DNA of 64,000 nt from JAADIV01 sp964439085 (GCA_964439085.1 CAYTNB010000001.1:11148-75147); one strand, 5' to 3'; positions 36,939 through 47,122 are shown, numbered from the stretch's first letter. A program made the numbers and translations. The notes: a model not told the origin generated them from the letters alone.

Positions 36939-37841
36939 CTATTCCGCCAGCATATCAGACAAAGACTTCTCCAGAGAAATAGATGGTCTCCAGCCTGTTG
37001 TTTCCCATAGTTTTTTATTGCTACCATAAACACAAGCCAAATCGTTATTTCTTAGTTGGTACGGAGTGTCACTTAAAATCTTTTTGGGGAATAACGAAAG
37101 GCGCGAATAAATGCTAAGTATAGTTTCAATACTGGTTGGTTATCCTGAACGGACGTTATATATTTGCCAACGTTCTCCACTTACTGCAATTTTCCAATAT
37201 GCTTCAACAATATCTCTAATATCGATAAAATTCCTTTTCGACTAAATATTTCCAACCCGAACCTCTTTTGTATCGGGACAGGAAAATTGGTTGCATATTC
37301 TACCCACAACCAAATTACCAGACAATTCGGGGCCAATAATATTAAAAGGACGCACAACACTGATATCCATGCCCAGATCAATACCAAGGTGTAAAGGTAG
37401 TGATGTTTGCGCCCACTTCGTGCGTCCGTAGGGAGTTTCTCCTCCACTTGGGCTATCTTCCAGTATAAAGCCATCACTCGTATGTAAGTACTCTGCGGCG
37501 GAACCGATGCATACAATCCTGGCGTAGGTTCCAGTAGCCAAACTGCGAAGCAATTTAACCGTCCCCCCAACATTTGCACTCCACATCCGTTCTTCCGGTG
37601 TAGGGGGCATTACGCTTGCGAGGTGAAATACTATGTCCGGTGGTTCTTGGCGAGCAATGTCAATGATGCGATTCAAGTCAGTTATATCAAGCTGGTGATA
37701 ATCATTTATACCATGGCAACAACCATGCTCAGAACTAGATAGCCCAATAATTTTTAGAGCATCTGGCAAACTATTAAGATATCTGACTAGATATTTGCCA
37801 GTAAAACCTGTTACGCCGGTTATCCATACGGTTTGAGACAA
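36939..37841 (-). pseudogene. NAD-dependent epimerase/dehydratase (GDP-6-deoxymannose reductase-like) with two in-frame stops
   Basis: One open frame of 300 codons runs from ATG 37841 to TAG 36939-36941 but is interrupted by TAG at 37242-37244 and TAA at 37140-37142. Family sequence continues across both: VGNI, stop, SKRNFIDIRDIVEAYW and then VRSG, stop, PTSIETILSIYSRL. There is no frameshift. Rossmann motif VWITGVTGFTGKYLVRYL and Tyr-x3-Lys PYGRTKW are intact. Length and motifs fit an RMD-type reductase. As written only a 199-residue fragment is made, lacking the C-terminal substrate domain, so it is probably a recent pseudogene; sequencing error at two sites in the same gene seems less likely. 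It sits directly after the nucleotidyltransferase gene. Confidence 0.8.
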
Positions 37842-37844
37842 AAT

Positions 37845-38579
37845 TTACACTCCAAGAAATACCGCCTGATTTTCTTCAAATTGTTTTTGGGCGGCTGCAT
37901 AATCCTCCATTCGCCCGATATCAAGCCAAAAACAATTTTCACGGTAGCATGATACCCGACCACCCTCTTTATAAATTTTCAAAATGAGCTCAGGCATATC
38001 CATATATTCATGAGCTTTAATAGAGCGCGCGGCCGCTTTACTTATTATATTAACCCCCATGCTAACCTCGAAATCGTAAACCGGCTTTTCCTGAAAACCG
38101 ACAAACTCATTTGCGGCATTACTTTCAACTACTCCAAAATCAATTTTTACTTCTCTCTTATACACTCCAATGGTGAAATCAGCCTTTTGTGCCACATGGA
38201 ATTCAAGCATCTTGTTAAAATTCATTGTTGTCAATAAATCACCATTCATTACGATAAATGGATCGGTGAGATTTTCTAGTGTCCCTAATGGCCCAACGGT
38301 GCCAAGAGGAGAATCTTCCTTCGTGTAATCAATATCAAGACCGTACTTTTTCCCATTCTCGCAGAGCATCATTATCATTTCTGCAAGATATCCTGTACAA
38401 AGGGTAACTTTTTTAAAACCGAAAGTTTTGAGGCGAGTTAATAATATCTCTAAAATAGGTTTTTCTCCAAGGGGTACCAATGGCTTGGGAAAAACTACCG
38501 TCAAAGGGCGTAAACGTGTTCCACGACCACCAGCAAGAATTATTGCCCTAACATCATTGCAACAAGTTTTGTCATCCAT
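37845..38579 (-). CDS. Sugar-1-phosphate nucleotidyltransferase (mannose/heptose-1-phosphate guanylyltransferase-like)
   Basis: 244 residues. AIILAGGRGTRLRPLTVVFP and PKPLVPLGEKPILEILL are the pyrophosphorylase signature; VMNGDLLTTMNF and a terminal FWLDIGRMEDYAAAQ follow. The short size (no C-terminal beta-helix) matches GDP-mannose or GDP-heptose pyrophosphorylases. The product would feed the now broken reductase gene that begins 4 bp downstream of its stop, which fits a GDP-linked deoxysugar pathway. Base substrate specificity cannot be decided from sequence alone. Confidence 0.88.
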   Translation of the reverse strand: MDDKTCCNDVRAIILAGGRGTRLRPLTVVFPKPLVPLGEKPILEILLTRLKTFGFKKVTLCTGYLAEMIMMLCENGKKYGLDIDYTKEDSPLGTVGPLGTLENLTDPFIVMNGDLLTTMNFNKMLEFHVAQKADFTIGVYKREVKIDFGVVESNAANEFVGFQEKPVYDFEVSMGVNIISKAAARSIKAHEYMDMPELILKIYKEGGRVSCYRENCFWLDIGRMEDYAAAQKQFEENQAVFLGV

Positions 38580-38601
38580 TACTTACTCCTCACAGAATAT
38601 T

Positions 38602-39584
38602 TCAAACAGCATAGCTATTTCCCTTAAACCTGCTCAAATTGTTTTGAATAAATTCAATGGTTCTTGACAGGCCATCATCTAGGTTGACGGTAGGCTGCCA
38701 ATCCATGAGTAATTTGGCTTTTGAATTATTGCTAATTAATCGCATCACTTCACTTGAAGCTGGCCTTACTCTGGCCTGATCTTGACAAACAGGTAGGTCT
38801 ATACCAAGCAAATTGCTGATTCTGTTAACAATCTCTTCGATTGAAGTTCCTTCTCCAACACCTAAATTAACAGTTGCTCCCAGGGCCTTTTCGGAGTTTG
38901 CCGCCGCAATGAAACCAAGGGCCGTATCTTTAATGAAGGTAAGATCTCGAACCGGATATAGGCTGCCTAACGTTAGTTTCTTCTTGGTTAAAGCCTGGGC
39001 AATGATAGTCGGGATAATAGCCCGCATACTTTGCCTTGGTCCGTAAGTATTAAATGGCCTGACAATAGTTACTGGAGTTTTAAAACTTAGCCAGTAACTT
39101 TCCGCCATTTTATCCGCCCTTATCTTGGTAGCAGAATATGGTGATTGACCGACCAGGGGATGCTTTTCGTCATAGGTACATATTGCGCAGTGCCGTATGT
39201 TTCACTGGTTGAGGTTTGAATCACTCTCCTTACCTCATGCCGTCGGCATGCTTCTAGAATATTTAGTGTGCCAACTACATTTGTAGAGACATAAGCGGCT
39301 GGCGCTGTATACGAATTAAGGTATGCCAATTAATGCTGCGAGATGGAACACCAATTTACTCCCAGCAACAGCCCGATCCACCGCAGATGAATCAGTATAT
39401 CATCGGCAATCACTTCAACAGAATTAAGAACATCTGCGCTAATTTTCTCCAGATTACCCCAACTACCGTCAGAGTTATAATGGACAAAAGCTTTGACATC
39501 AAAACCGGCCGGCGCAAGTTCTTCCACTATGTGACTGCCAATAAAACCACCAGCTCCTGTTACCAATACTTTTCTTCTCAGCAT
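38602..39584 (-). pseudogene. Frameshifted NAD-dependent epimerase
   Basis: Starting at ATG 39584 the frame encodes LRRKVLVTGAGGFIGSHIVE and about 60 further residues, then family sequence moves to another frame (SSAVDRAVAGSKLVFHLAAL near 39395-39340), again to a third (NSYTAPAAYVSTNVVGTLNI) and again after YVP near 39170, where DEKHPLVGQSPYSATK and KMAESYWLSF continue to TAA at 38602. At least three frameshifts separate intact epimerase motifs (Rossmann, HLAA, Tyr-x3-Lys, RPFNTYGPRQS). The parent was about 325 residues, related to UDP-glucose/GlcNAc 4-epimerases and dTDP-glucose dehydratases. It cannot make a whole enzyme. Confidence 0.85.
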
Positions 39585-39669
39585 CTCCTCCTAGCCTTAA
39601 AAAAGTAACTGCGCCAAGTTAAGGCTTAAACCCATAAACCTTAAATCAGCAGCTCGATAATTCAAACAA

Positions 39670-40644
39670 TCAATCTAGTTCCATTGAAGTAATAATTTTA
39701 GAGACTGAGTTATTGAAAGTTCTTTTAGGGACAAAAGAAAGCTCTCTCGCTATAAGTTCTGAACTAAACCATGCGTAGCTGGTAAATCGTGCTAATGCTT
39801 CACTGTTGAATAGAAAGCGTTGGTGTGTGACCTTAGAAAAGATGTCACCGATAAAAGCTACACTTTTCAATAAAGATAACGGAACATACCAATTACTCTT
39901 ACGCTTTTTCAAGGCTTCAGATATAAGGACGTGCAATTGCCTAGTTGAATACGTCATCCCGTCGGTAACATAATAAAATTTCCCTGATGCTAAACTGTTT
40001 TCTGAAGACAAGATCACGGCATCTACCAAGTCTTTAACATGGATCATGGAACGCTTATGTCCAACTTCCGGCAATGGTGGGAAATATCCCTTGTTAATTG
40101 TGCGAATCATTTTGGCCAGATTACCCCGTGGATTATCTCCATAAACTAACGGTGGGCGGAGGCTACAAACATGTAATCCTCTCTCTTTCCCTACACGCAG
40201 AACTAATTCTTCGGCTCTGAGTTTTGATTTGCCGTAGCCCTCACCATCGGGGTTACTAACGCAACTTTCGTTAACACAATAAGCACCTGGCTCACCAAAA
40301 GCCTTTGTACTGCTCATGAAAATAAATTTATTAACTTTCTGAATAACACTCATCTCAAGAAGTTTTTGTGTCCCTTTTACATTTACTTCCCAATATGTTT
40401 GACCGTTGTCTTTCTGCAAGCTGTTCAGATTACTAACTGCCGCCAGATGAAATACAGTATCTACTCCTTGCAGTGCCTCAGCCGGGATCTTATCGAAACC
40501 TAAATCACAAAGAAATAATTCCTGCCATGGCCCTTTCGCCGGGTTCCTCAACAATGCTCTGACGAAATATCCACGTTCAAGAAGAGCTTTACATAAATGT
40601 CTGCCAATATAGCCCGCCGCTCCAGTTACCAGCACCAAAGACAT
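39670..40644 (-). CDS. NAD-dependent epimerase/dehydratase
   Basis: 324 residues. The Rossmann motif is VTGAAGYIGRHLCKALLERG, with HLAAVSNLNSLQ, the catalytic Tyr-x3-Lys in GYGKSKLRAEELV and RPPLVYGDNPRGNL. It is intact, unlike the two epimerase genes downstream. Similarity is to the UDP-glucose 4-epimerase-like group (including WbpV/Fnl-type 4-keto reductases) in O-antigen loci. Its start lies 1 bp after the stop of the polysaccharide deacetylase gene, so the two are co-transcribed. Confidence 0.87.
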   Translation of the reverse strand: MSLVLVTGAAGYIGRHLCKALLERGYFVRALLRNPAKGPWQELFLCDLGFDKIPAEALQGVDTVFHLAAVSNLNSLQKDNGQTYWEVNVKGTQKLLEMSVIQKVNKFIFMSSTKAFGEPGAYCVNESCVSNPDGEGYGKSKLRAEELVLRVGKERGLHVCSLRPPLVYGDNPRGNLAKMIRTINKGYFPPLPEVGHKRSMIHVKDLVDAVILSSENSLASGKFYYVTDGMTYSTRQLHVLISEALKKRKSNWYVPLSLLKSVAFIGDIFSKVTHQRFLFNSEALARFTSYAWFSSELIARELSFVPKRTFNNSVSKIITSMELD

Positions 40645-40645
40645 G

Positions 40646-41569
40646 CTATTGTCTAAACCTGTTTAAAATACCAACAAGCTTTCTGTAATAACCATATCCA
40701 GGGGATAGTAAAAATGAAAGCTCGAAGATATCAGTATAGTTTGATACCGGCATTCTGTTAACCATGAATTTGCTGAAGGGATGGGCCTTATTAAGCGGCA
40801 CCCAATCAGCCTTGACTGCGCCTTCGTAACCGGTTTTTTCCAAGGCCAGAAATAAAGCAGCGTTGTCAAAATCACCGTATGGATAACAAAACCAATTAAT
40901 CTTACACTTTAACTCTTTCTCCAAAATACGCTTAGATGTTTTGACTTCATGTTCTAGTTCTTCAGCCGAAGCGAGTGACAGAAAAGAATGGGAGTGTCCG
41001 TGGGATTGAAATTCCAGGCCGTACGAATCCATTTCCCTAATTTCCGCCCAGGTTAATAGTGATTCATCAGAAAACATTTTCATTCTTTCCTCTTCAGTAT
41101 TACGTTCATCTTCTGAGAAGTTGAGCTTTGATAGTAATCTTGAAACAATTAAATTCCTGTCTCTATTAAACCATTCTGCTTTAGCTCCAACTAAATTTGT
41201 GACAACAAAAACTACTGCGCTAAATGAAAATTCTTTAAGAATGGGGAAGGCGTTTTGATAAACTGATCCTAAGCCATCATCAAAAGTAATAATTACCTGC
41301 TTCTGGCGACTACTATTTACAGCCTTTTCCCTTTCTAGAAAATAGTTTTTAAACGTAGTAGTTTGGTAACCGTGTTCTTTTAAAAATGCCATATGCTCAC
41401 GGAATAACTCCGGAAACACCGAAATAACAGAGCCACTATTGTCAATTGCATGATAAAGCAAAATTGGTACGTCATAGGGGACTTGCGAACCACATACAGC
41501 AAACAACCATTTTTTGATGTATCGTTGTAGTGTTCTAAATAATATTCTTCTTACACTCCTGGACTGCAT
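40646..41569 (-). CDS. Polysaccharide deacetylase (NodB domain)
   Basis: 307 residues. VPILLYHAIDNSGSVIS, then the metal-binding TFDDGLGSVYQNAFPIL, the His pair in LEFQSHGHSHSFLSLASAEE and CYPYGDFDNAALFLALEK are CE4 motifs (DD near 96 and HxxxH near 190). It removes N- or O-acetyl groups from a sugar polymer or lipid-linked glycan. No clear signal peptide is seen, so the location is uncertain. It overlaps the GT2 gene by 19 nt on the minus strand, which suggests action on the same repeat unit. Confidence 0.88.
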   Translation of the reverse strand: MQSRSVRRILFRTLQRYIKKWLFAVCGSQVPYDVPILLYHAIDNSGSVISVFPELFREHMAFLKEHGYQTTTFKNYFLEREKAVNSSRQKQVIITFDDGLGSVYQNAFPILKEFSFSAVVFVVTNLVGAKAEWFNRDRNLIVSRLLSKLNFSEDERNTEEERMKMFSDESLLTWAEIREMDSYGLEFQSHGHSHSFLSLASAEELEHEVKTSKRILEKELKCKINWFCYPYGDFDNAALFLALEKTGYEGAVKADWVPLNKAHPFSKFMVNRMPVSNYTDIFELSFLLSPGYGYYRKLVGILNRFRQ

Positions 41570-42345
41570 AGATACCTATGTTTAATGAAAAAATACATGC
41601 AACTCATAATATGATAATACTTGTGTTTGCTAATTATCTTCTTGGCGCTGTCACGTAAATGCAGATGAACAACATCAACTCCGGGCAGATAGTAACAACT
41701 ATACCCTGAGCGTTTTAGTCGGTAGCACAGATCCATGTCTTCGTAGTAAAGGAAAAACTTTTCATCCATCATGTTAATTCCTTTGAACACCTCTCTTTTT
41801 ATCATAAGAAAGGCGCCAATCATCCAATCAACTTCACACAGAGAGCCAGAGCGCCAGTCATCAATCATATATCTACGGTAGGATGGAATTGGTGGTAGAA
41901 ACTTGTATAGATTTAATCCTCTAAAAATAATTGCGGATATAGACGGGAACTTTCTGAAACTATTTTGCCTTGTCATATCTGTATTTAGCAAGCGGCTGCT
42001 AAATGCCCCTAAATTGGGGATTTTGTCAGCATTTTTCAGAAGATCTCCTAAATTTCCATCTATAATTTTTGTATCTGGATTCAAAAATAAAATATATCTG
42101 CCGGAACTCAAGCTAAAGGCCTTATTACAATTAGCTGCAAATCCTTGCGCAGTCTTGTTGGAGAAAAATCTTACAGCAGGAAAATCATGGATTAAGTCAT
42201 TATAAAGATCCGGGGAATTTGTATTGTCGATCAATATAATTTCATAGGAGATATCACTGGCATGTTCAACCAATGACGTAAAACAATCTTGTAGAAACCT
42301 CTCATGGTGGTGACTTATTGTAATAATAGAAAGATCTATAGCCAT
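41551..42345 (-). CDS. GT2-family glycosyltransferase (rhamnosyltransferase-like)
   Basis: 264 residues. DLSIITISHHHERFLQDCF, IILIDNTNSPDLY, the DxD-like FLNPDTKI, and GAFLMIKREVFKGINMMDEK then FFLYYEDMDLCYRLKRSGYS are the hallmarks of GT2 enzymes of the WbbL/rhamnosyltransferase type. It acts at the inner membrane cytoplasmic face. One base separates it from the methyltransferase gene upstream. Confidence 0.9.
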   Translation of the reverse strand: MAIDLSIITISHHHERFLQDCFTSLVEHASDISYEIILIDNTNSPDLYNDLIHDFPAVRFFSNKTAQGFAANCNKAFSLSSGRYILFLNPDTKIIDGNLGDLLKNADKIPNLGAFSSRLLNTDMTRQNSFRKFPSISAIIFRGLNLYKFLPPIPSYRRYMIDDWRSGSLCEVDWMIGAFLMIKREVFKGINMMDEKFFLYYEDMDLCYRLKRSGYSCYYLPGVDVVHLHLRDSAKKIISKHKYYHIMSCMYFFIKHRYLCSPGV

Positions 42346-43161
42346 TTAAACACCCGCTTCCAACACCATGAAATATGAATATGTTCTCATGAAAGAAAAA
42401 ATATTATCAAGGCGTGCTAGTGATCGCATACACAATGGCCCGTTTAGTATTTTAATATAGCCAGCTAACATACGAAAAAATATGAAAGAAACATAATGAA
42501 TGTTCAAAGACCCTGAAAAAGTTGCTGACAATTGCTCTAATTCAGTGCTTCTCAAAGGTGATTCTGTTTTAGTCCCGTATTTGGGGACACCAAATCTTCC
42601 AGTTAACAAAGTCCTTGCCTGCATTAGCAAAGGGTTACGAGCTGATGTTTCAATATAAACAGCCCTCCCGGATCGATTCAATACTCGGCGTGCCTCTTTA
42701 GCCGACAAGGAAATATCGGTATGATGTAAAACAAAACTGCCAATGATCTTGTCGAAATAAGAATCCTCAAAATGTAGATCTTCTGCGTTCATAACTTCCG
42801 CTTTCACCAAGTTTCCAACGCCGTTTTCATTCGCCCTAAACTGAGTCAGCTCGATGCTTGCGGGAGAGACATCAATTGAGTGTACTGTCGCTCCATTCAA
42901 GGCCAAAAGTGTTGACCAAAAACCATTACCACAGCCGCAGTCCAATATTCTTTTACCTTTTAATTCTCCCAAAAGGGTTATGCATTGCTGATTAATTTTT
43001 TCAAAACTAAAATATGGCAGGTGAGGGACAAGCCTATCTGAAATATCATTTTTATGGACTATGAGATCTTCTCTGTTGGCGTTATTTAACATGCCTCTAA
43101 TATGGGAGTCCCAATGAGAGGCCTCAATTTTATCTCTAGTCCAATTATCCTTCATAGACAC
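42346..43161 (-). CDS. Class I SAM-dependent methyltransferase
   Basis: 271 residues. Motif I is ILDCGCGNGFWSTLLALNG, with the acidic residue in VHSIDVSP and motif IV FDKIIGSFVLHHTDISLSA. This is a Methyltransf_11/25-type fold. In this locus the likely substrate is a sugar residue or the reducing terminus of the repeat unit. It overlaps the flippase gene by 17 nt. Confidence 0.85.
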   Translation of the reverse strand: MSMKDNWTRDKIEASHWDSHIRGMLNNANREDLIVHKNDISDRLVPHLPYFSFEKINQQCITLLGELKGKRILDCGCGNGFWSTLLALNGATVHSIDVSPASIELTQFRANENGVGNLVKAEVMNAEDLHFEDSYFDKIIGSFVLHHTDISLSAKEARRVLNRSGRAVYIETSARNPLLMQARTLLTGRFGVPKYGTKTESPLRSTELEQLSATFSGSLNIHYVSFIFFRMLAGYIKILNGPLCMRSLARLDNIFSFMRTYSYFMVLEAGV

Positions 43162-44454
43162 ATTCTCCTCTAATATCCTTACGAGTAAGCCAAAAACAAA
43201 CCATCAAGATAATCACCCCTTGTAAAATTTTAGAAACAGATGCAACCACTGCCGCCCCAGTCGCAGAGTAAACCGGGACAATGAGGGCATTCGCAATAAA
43301 AGTAATAATAAAAACAAATGCGCTTATATAGGCAAAAAACTGAGGCCTTTCCATTGTTAATAATAATAAAGAGATTGGATGGGCTGGCATTGACAACAAT
43401 GTCCCTATGAGTAGAATTTTGAAAATAGGCGCAGCTTCTGAAAAATCTTTTGTAAAAGCTGTTGTTATAATAGGCTCAGCTATAAAAAAGATAGGAAGTG
43501 TACACACAACTAATAAACCAGAAATTTTTAATGACTGTTTTACAAAGGAAACAAACTGTTTAGGGCTAGTCAGCTTACTCGCCTTGGGTAATAATACAGT
43601 CAAAACAGCAAATATCATAAGATCTAGTCCGAAAACCAGGTTCCAAGCACTTGAATAGATGCCTAGAGCTTTGGAATCTTTCAAATAACCCAGAAAGAAG
43701 AAACCTTGCTGTAGATGAATCGCCCCAATTATATTGGTGAAAATAATCCATTTACTAAAACGGAATAATCGAACAAATACCTTTTTTTCGTCTCCATGCA
43801 CTCTAAGAAAACTTTTCGGTAATAAAGCGAAACAAACAAAAAAGGTTAAAAAAAAATCCCGGTGTATGCTTCTAAGACAGTTCGTAAATCAGTAACGCAT
43901 AGCAGGGACAAACAAGCAACTACCGTAATCTTGATAAAGCCACCAATGAAGTTAAAAACACTGTAAAGTTTAAATGACTCTTCAGCTTGTACAACTGCCT
44001 GTGAAAACCACCATAAAGACATGGCTAAAGTTGAGATGCCAGCAAACAAAATAGGCATCTCATAGTCTGGTCGGTGAAAAACATATTTTGATACTGGCCC
44101 AACAAAAAGAACAACTAAGAACAGAATAAGCAGTGATGCGTAGATTCTTAGCTTAAAAACAGTCTTAAAGTAAAGATCCGCCTTTTGTCTTGACTTTGCG
44201 ATATAAAGAGCAGAATAGCGAACCATTCCCCAATCAAAACTTTTACCGGACAGTTCTGTTGTTACAGCTATTGATGCAATGAATAATGAGAACAATCCAA
44301 AATCTTCAACACTTAGCAATCGTGCTGTAATAATTATAGACAAAAAACCGAGACCAGCCTTTGATGCCTGTCCACCGAGAACACCAACAATCTGTTGAAC
44401 GGAATTCTTTTTAAAGAGGTCAATCCCTCTTCGTACTAAACCATTATTCTGCAC
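43145..44454 (-). pseudogene. Wzx-like flippase split by a homopolymer frameshift
   Basis: ATG 44454 opens 202 codons with about six membrane helices (GLGFLSIIITARLLSVEDFG) and ends at TAA in a run of nine A on the plus strand (43848-43856). Adding one base gives a continuous frame reading IFFLTFFVCFALLPKSFLRV and then HGDEKKVFVRLFRFSKW, down to 43145 with six or more further helices, about 435 residues in total, the size of a MATE/Wzx polysaccharide flippase. The lesion is one base in a homopolymer, so this could be sequencing error, slippage-type phase variation or a true pseudogene. The flippase would carry the lipid-linked repeat unit across the inner membrane. Confidence 0.8.
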
Positions 44455-44477
44455 TTTAACTGCCTATTGTATATTTA

Positions 44478-46001
44478 TTAATCACAATTGCCACACTTCC
44501 CAACCAAATGGACATCATTTGGTTGGGGATTCCGGAGAGGAGAACGTTCCACAATTTTTTTAACAGCTGCGGAAAGGCCCATGACAATCCACCATATTTT
44601 CTGATGCTGAGCGTGGAGAAAAAGAGCCGCCAAGAAAAATCCTAGGAGTGATATTATTAGTATCGTAGGCACAACTTCATCCATTTCGACTTGGCGTAAT
44701 CTCATTAATTTTTTGCTTACAATAAGATCATAAACTCCTTTTCCTAGAAAAACTAGCAACGCCAACAGCCCAATTAACCCCGTCTCACAGCCAACCTCAA
44801 GGTACATATTATGAGCGCCCATCCAATAATTTTGCATATTACCAGCGCGTTTGTTAATCAACCATTCCATATCTTTTCTTAATTTTGAGTTCTTAGTCAT
44901 AAAAGCGGGGCCAAAATTGCCAGCCCCGACTCCTACAAGGATGTCATCATCAAATATATCCAAACCTATCATTTGCAATTCCCATCTTGCTGAAATAGAT
45001 TCGCTTTTTTCATAATGAGCTATCGAGAACACTCTTTCAATGTAGGTATTTGGAATAAAGGCATAAAGAAAAATTATAGCGCATAGAATAATTCCAGGAG
45101 TCAACAATACATTTAACTTAATGACTTTTTTCCATAACAGTAAAGAACAGACTAGGGTAATACCTATGAATCCTATGCGATCGTGGGTTAGAACCGCAGC
45201 AACAATCTCACAAGCAAAGACAATAATTGAGAAAACCTTCATCGCTCTTTGCTTTGCGGAATAAAATAAAATAAGATTTAGAGCAATTACTGTTGTAAGA
45301 AATAATGAAAACCAGTTGGAGTGACCAAACGTTCCACACACCCGAGTAAAGTTTCCGGACAAGAGATGTTCAGGGTTGACAACAGCAGCTTCTTCTGCAC
45401 CGAATTTAATAACAGATTCCACCCCACTAATTTGCAGAGAAGGGAAGTGGTGCTGAGCAAAAGCTACCAGGCAGGAGATAAAAGCTGCAAAAACTATTAC
45501 TTCAACACATCGAATTAATTGCTTGGGTGATTCAATCAGATTAGCGATCAAAAAATACATCATAAAATTGCTCAGAGTCTTAAGAATATCAGCCAGTGCC
45601 ATATCACCACGTTCTGCCTCTAACATCGAAAGTAGACAGAAAAAAACAAACACTGCACCAGTAATGATATGCGGTGAAATATATATCCTAAGTCGACCTC
45701 TTAACACATTCACAAACCATGCGAGTCCTGTGATTGCCCCTAAAATTTTAGCTATACTTGGGAAGATAAGTTGTGTGTTATTGCCGAATCTCCCCATTGA
45801 CTGGAGGTTAATCACTGCTAATATTGTCAATGCCAAGCCCAAACGAGGGTAAAGTAAAACACAAAAGAACGCTCCGCCGCCGAACAAAGCCAGAACAGCT
45901 CCTTTCCAGCCAAACCAAAGAGTTGCCCCGGCAAGAACAAAACTATAGGCAACAGTAACAGCGTTTTTAGGCGTATTGATATTTGTTTGAATTTCTCTCA
46001 T
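44478..46001 (-). CDS. Wzy-like polymerase / O-antigen ligase family membrane protein
   Basis: 507 residues with ten or more membrane helices (for example LGLALTILAVINL, WFSLFLTTVIALNLILFY). A large periplasmic loop with GVGAGNFGPAFM and GAHNMYLEVGCETGLIGLLA is the Wzy_C/ligase signature, with an active-site-like His. It polymerises or ligates polysaccharide repeat units at the periplasmic face. It lies 23 bp from the flippase and 23 bp from the radical SAM gene, so the genes are probably co-transcribed. Confidence 0.85.
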   Translation of the reverse strand: MREIQTNINTPKNAVTVAYSFVLAGATLWFGWKGAVLALFGGGAFFCVLLYPRLGLALTILAVINLQSMGRFGNNTQLIFPSIAKILGAITGLAWFVNVLRGRLRIYISPHIITGAVFVFFCLLSMLEAERGDMALADILKTLSNFMMYFLIANLIESPKQLIRCVEVIVFAAFISCLVAFAQHHFPSLQISGVESVIKFGAEEAAVVNPEHLLSGNFTRVCGTFGHSNWFSLFLTTVIALNLILFYSAKQRAMKVFSIIVFACEIVAAVLTHDRIGFIGITLVCSLLLWKKVIKLNVLLTPGIILCAIIFLYAFIPNTYIERVFSIAHYEKSESISARWELQMIGLDIFDDDILVGVGAGNFGPAFMTKNSKLRKDMEWLINKRAGNMQNYWMGAHNMYLEVGCETGLIGLLALLVFLGKGVYDLIVSKKLMRLRQVEMDEVVPTILIISLLGFFLAALFLHAQHQKIWWIVMGLSAAVKKIVERSPLRNPQPNDVHLVGKCGNCD

Positions 46002-46024
46002 ACAATGACAAATTAAAAGATTTT

Positions 46025-47122
46025 TTAGTGTTCCTGATTTTTGATGTTAATCAACCAGTCATCTTGCTGGATATACATTATTGGACACCCTCCCTCAAAA
46101 TCTTCGACACATAGCGGAATACTCTGCCAATTTTTAATAATTTGCTTTCTAAACTTCTGATATTTCGCATTATTCCAGATATCTCTAAAATTACAGTCGT
46201 TTACATTACCAAAACCCATCTTGCCTTCGTAATCAAAACAGCACGGAGCTACCACGCCATCAGCAGTTACTACCGAAGATCCCCAAAGAGCCTCACAAAC
46301 TTTTTTGGGCTTTGTATCCCAAGTTATTTTGTTATTATCTTTCTTGTACATGCTAAATTCATCTTGGCCGGCAATATATTGTTCCCCATCTCCATGTGCT
46401 GATTTTTCCCAAAAAAGAAATGGCCTTTTTACTAGTAGATTGTCAGCACCAAGCTCAGTTACCAACTTTTTCATCTGTTCCAGTTGGTTTATATTATGTT
46501 CAAAAGCAACAAACTGAATGTTAATTTCGGGGAAAGAAGATTTTTTTTGTTTTCTAATTTCTGCTAGTAGTTTTATATTATTAATAATATTTTCAAACTT
46601 ACCTTTAATTCGGTACTTTTCATAAACTTCCTTGGTTGCCCCATCAAGTGCAATCAATATTGAGTCTAATTTTGCATCAACAAGTCTTTCAATGAGATTA
46701 TTGTCCTGAATTTGAAAATTAGTATACAAATCTACATAAATATTTTTTTTCTTGGCATATTCAATCATGCTAGGCACATTTTTGTTTAGAAGAGGCTCCC
46801 CCATTCCATTAATGTTTATGTGGTATACATACCTGCCAACATCGTCAATTACCTTTTGAAATGTGGCCAAGGGCATAAGGGAACTTTGGCGTTCAAGCGT
46901 TCGGTTTCCAAGAGGACAAAGTGGACAAGCCAACTGGCAGGCAGAACTTGCCTCCATCATCAAATGTGCAGGATACCCTAGAACTTTGGTTCTTCTGGCT
47001 GTTCGAGAAAGAATAGTTCCAACCTTGCTGAAAACTCTTATTGGGGTATGATTATTTTGAGAAATAAAGTTTTTCCCCTTCCTGATTATATCTTTAGCAA
47101 AATACATATGTGACAACTCCAA
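46025..47122 (-). CDS. Radical SAM protein with SPASM-type C-terminal cluster
   Basis: 365 residues. The radical SAM motif is CQLACPLC (Cys-x3-Cys-x2-Cys) near residue 63, with NINGMGEPLLNKN following, and a SPASM-like set of cysteines (KVCEALW, VAPCCFDYEG, PLCVEDFEGGCP). Such enzymes modify sugars, peptides or heads of lipid carriers through a 5'-deoxyadenosyl radical. Similar proteins occur in O-antigen loci with unknown substrate. It sits between the GNAT-like and Wzy genes, 24 bp from each. Confidence 0.88.
   Translation of the reverse strand: MELSHMYFAKDIIRKGKNFISQNNHTPIRVFSKVGTILSRTARRTKVLGYPAHLMMEASSACQLACPLCPLGNRTLERQSSLMPLATFQKVIDDVGRYVYHININGMGEPLLNKNVPSMIEYAKKKNIYVDLYTNFQIQDNNLIERLVDAKLDSILIALDGATKEVYEKYRIKGKFENIINNIKLLAEIRKQKKSSFPEINIQFVAFEHNINQLEQMKKLVTELGADNLLVKRPFLFWEKSAHGDGEQYIAGQDEFSMYKKDNNKITWDTKPKKVCEALWGSSVVTADGVVAPCCFDYEGKMGFGNVNDCNFRDIWNNAKYQKFRKQIIKNWQSIPLCVEDFEGGCPIMYIQQDDWLINIKNQEH

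Noticed and set aside
36939..37841. Stop-codon recoding (such as pyrrolysine at TAG) to rescue the epimerase
   Set aside because: A TAA also interrupts the gene, neighbouring genes show ordinary use of TAG and TAA as stops, and no special structure follows.
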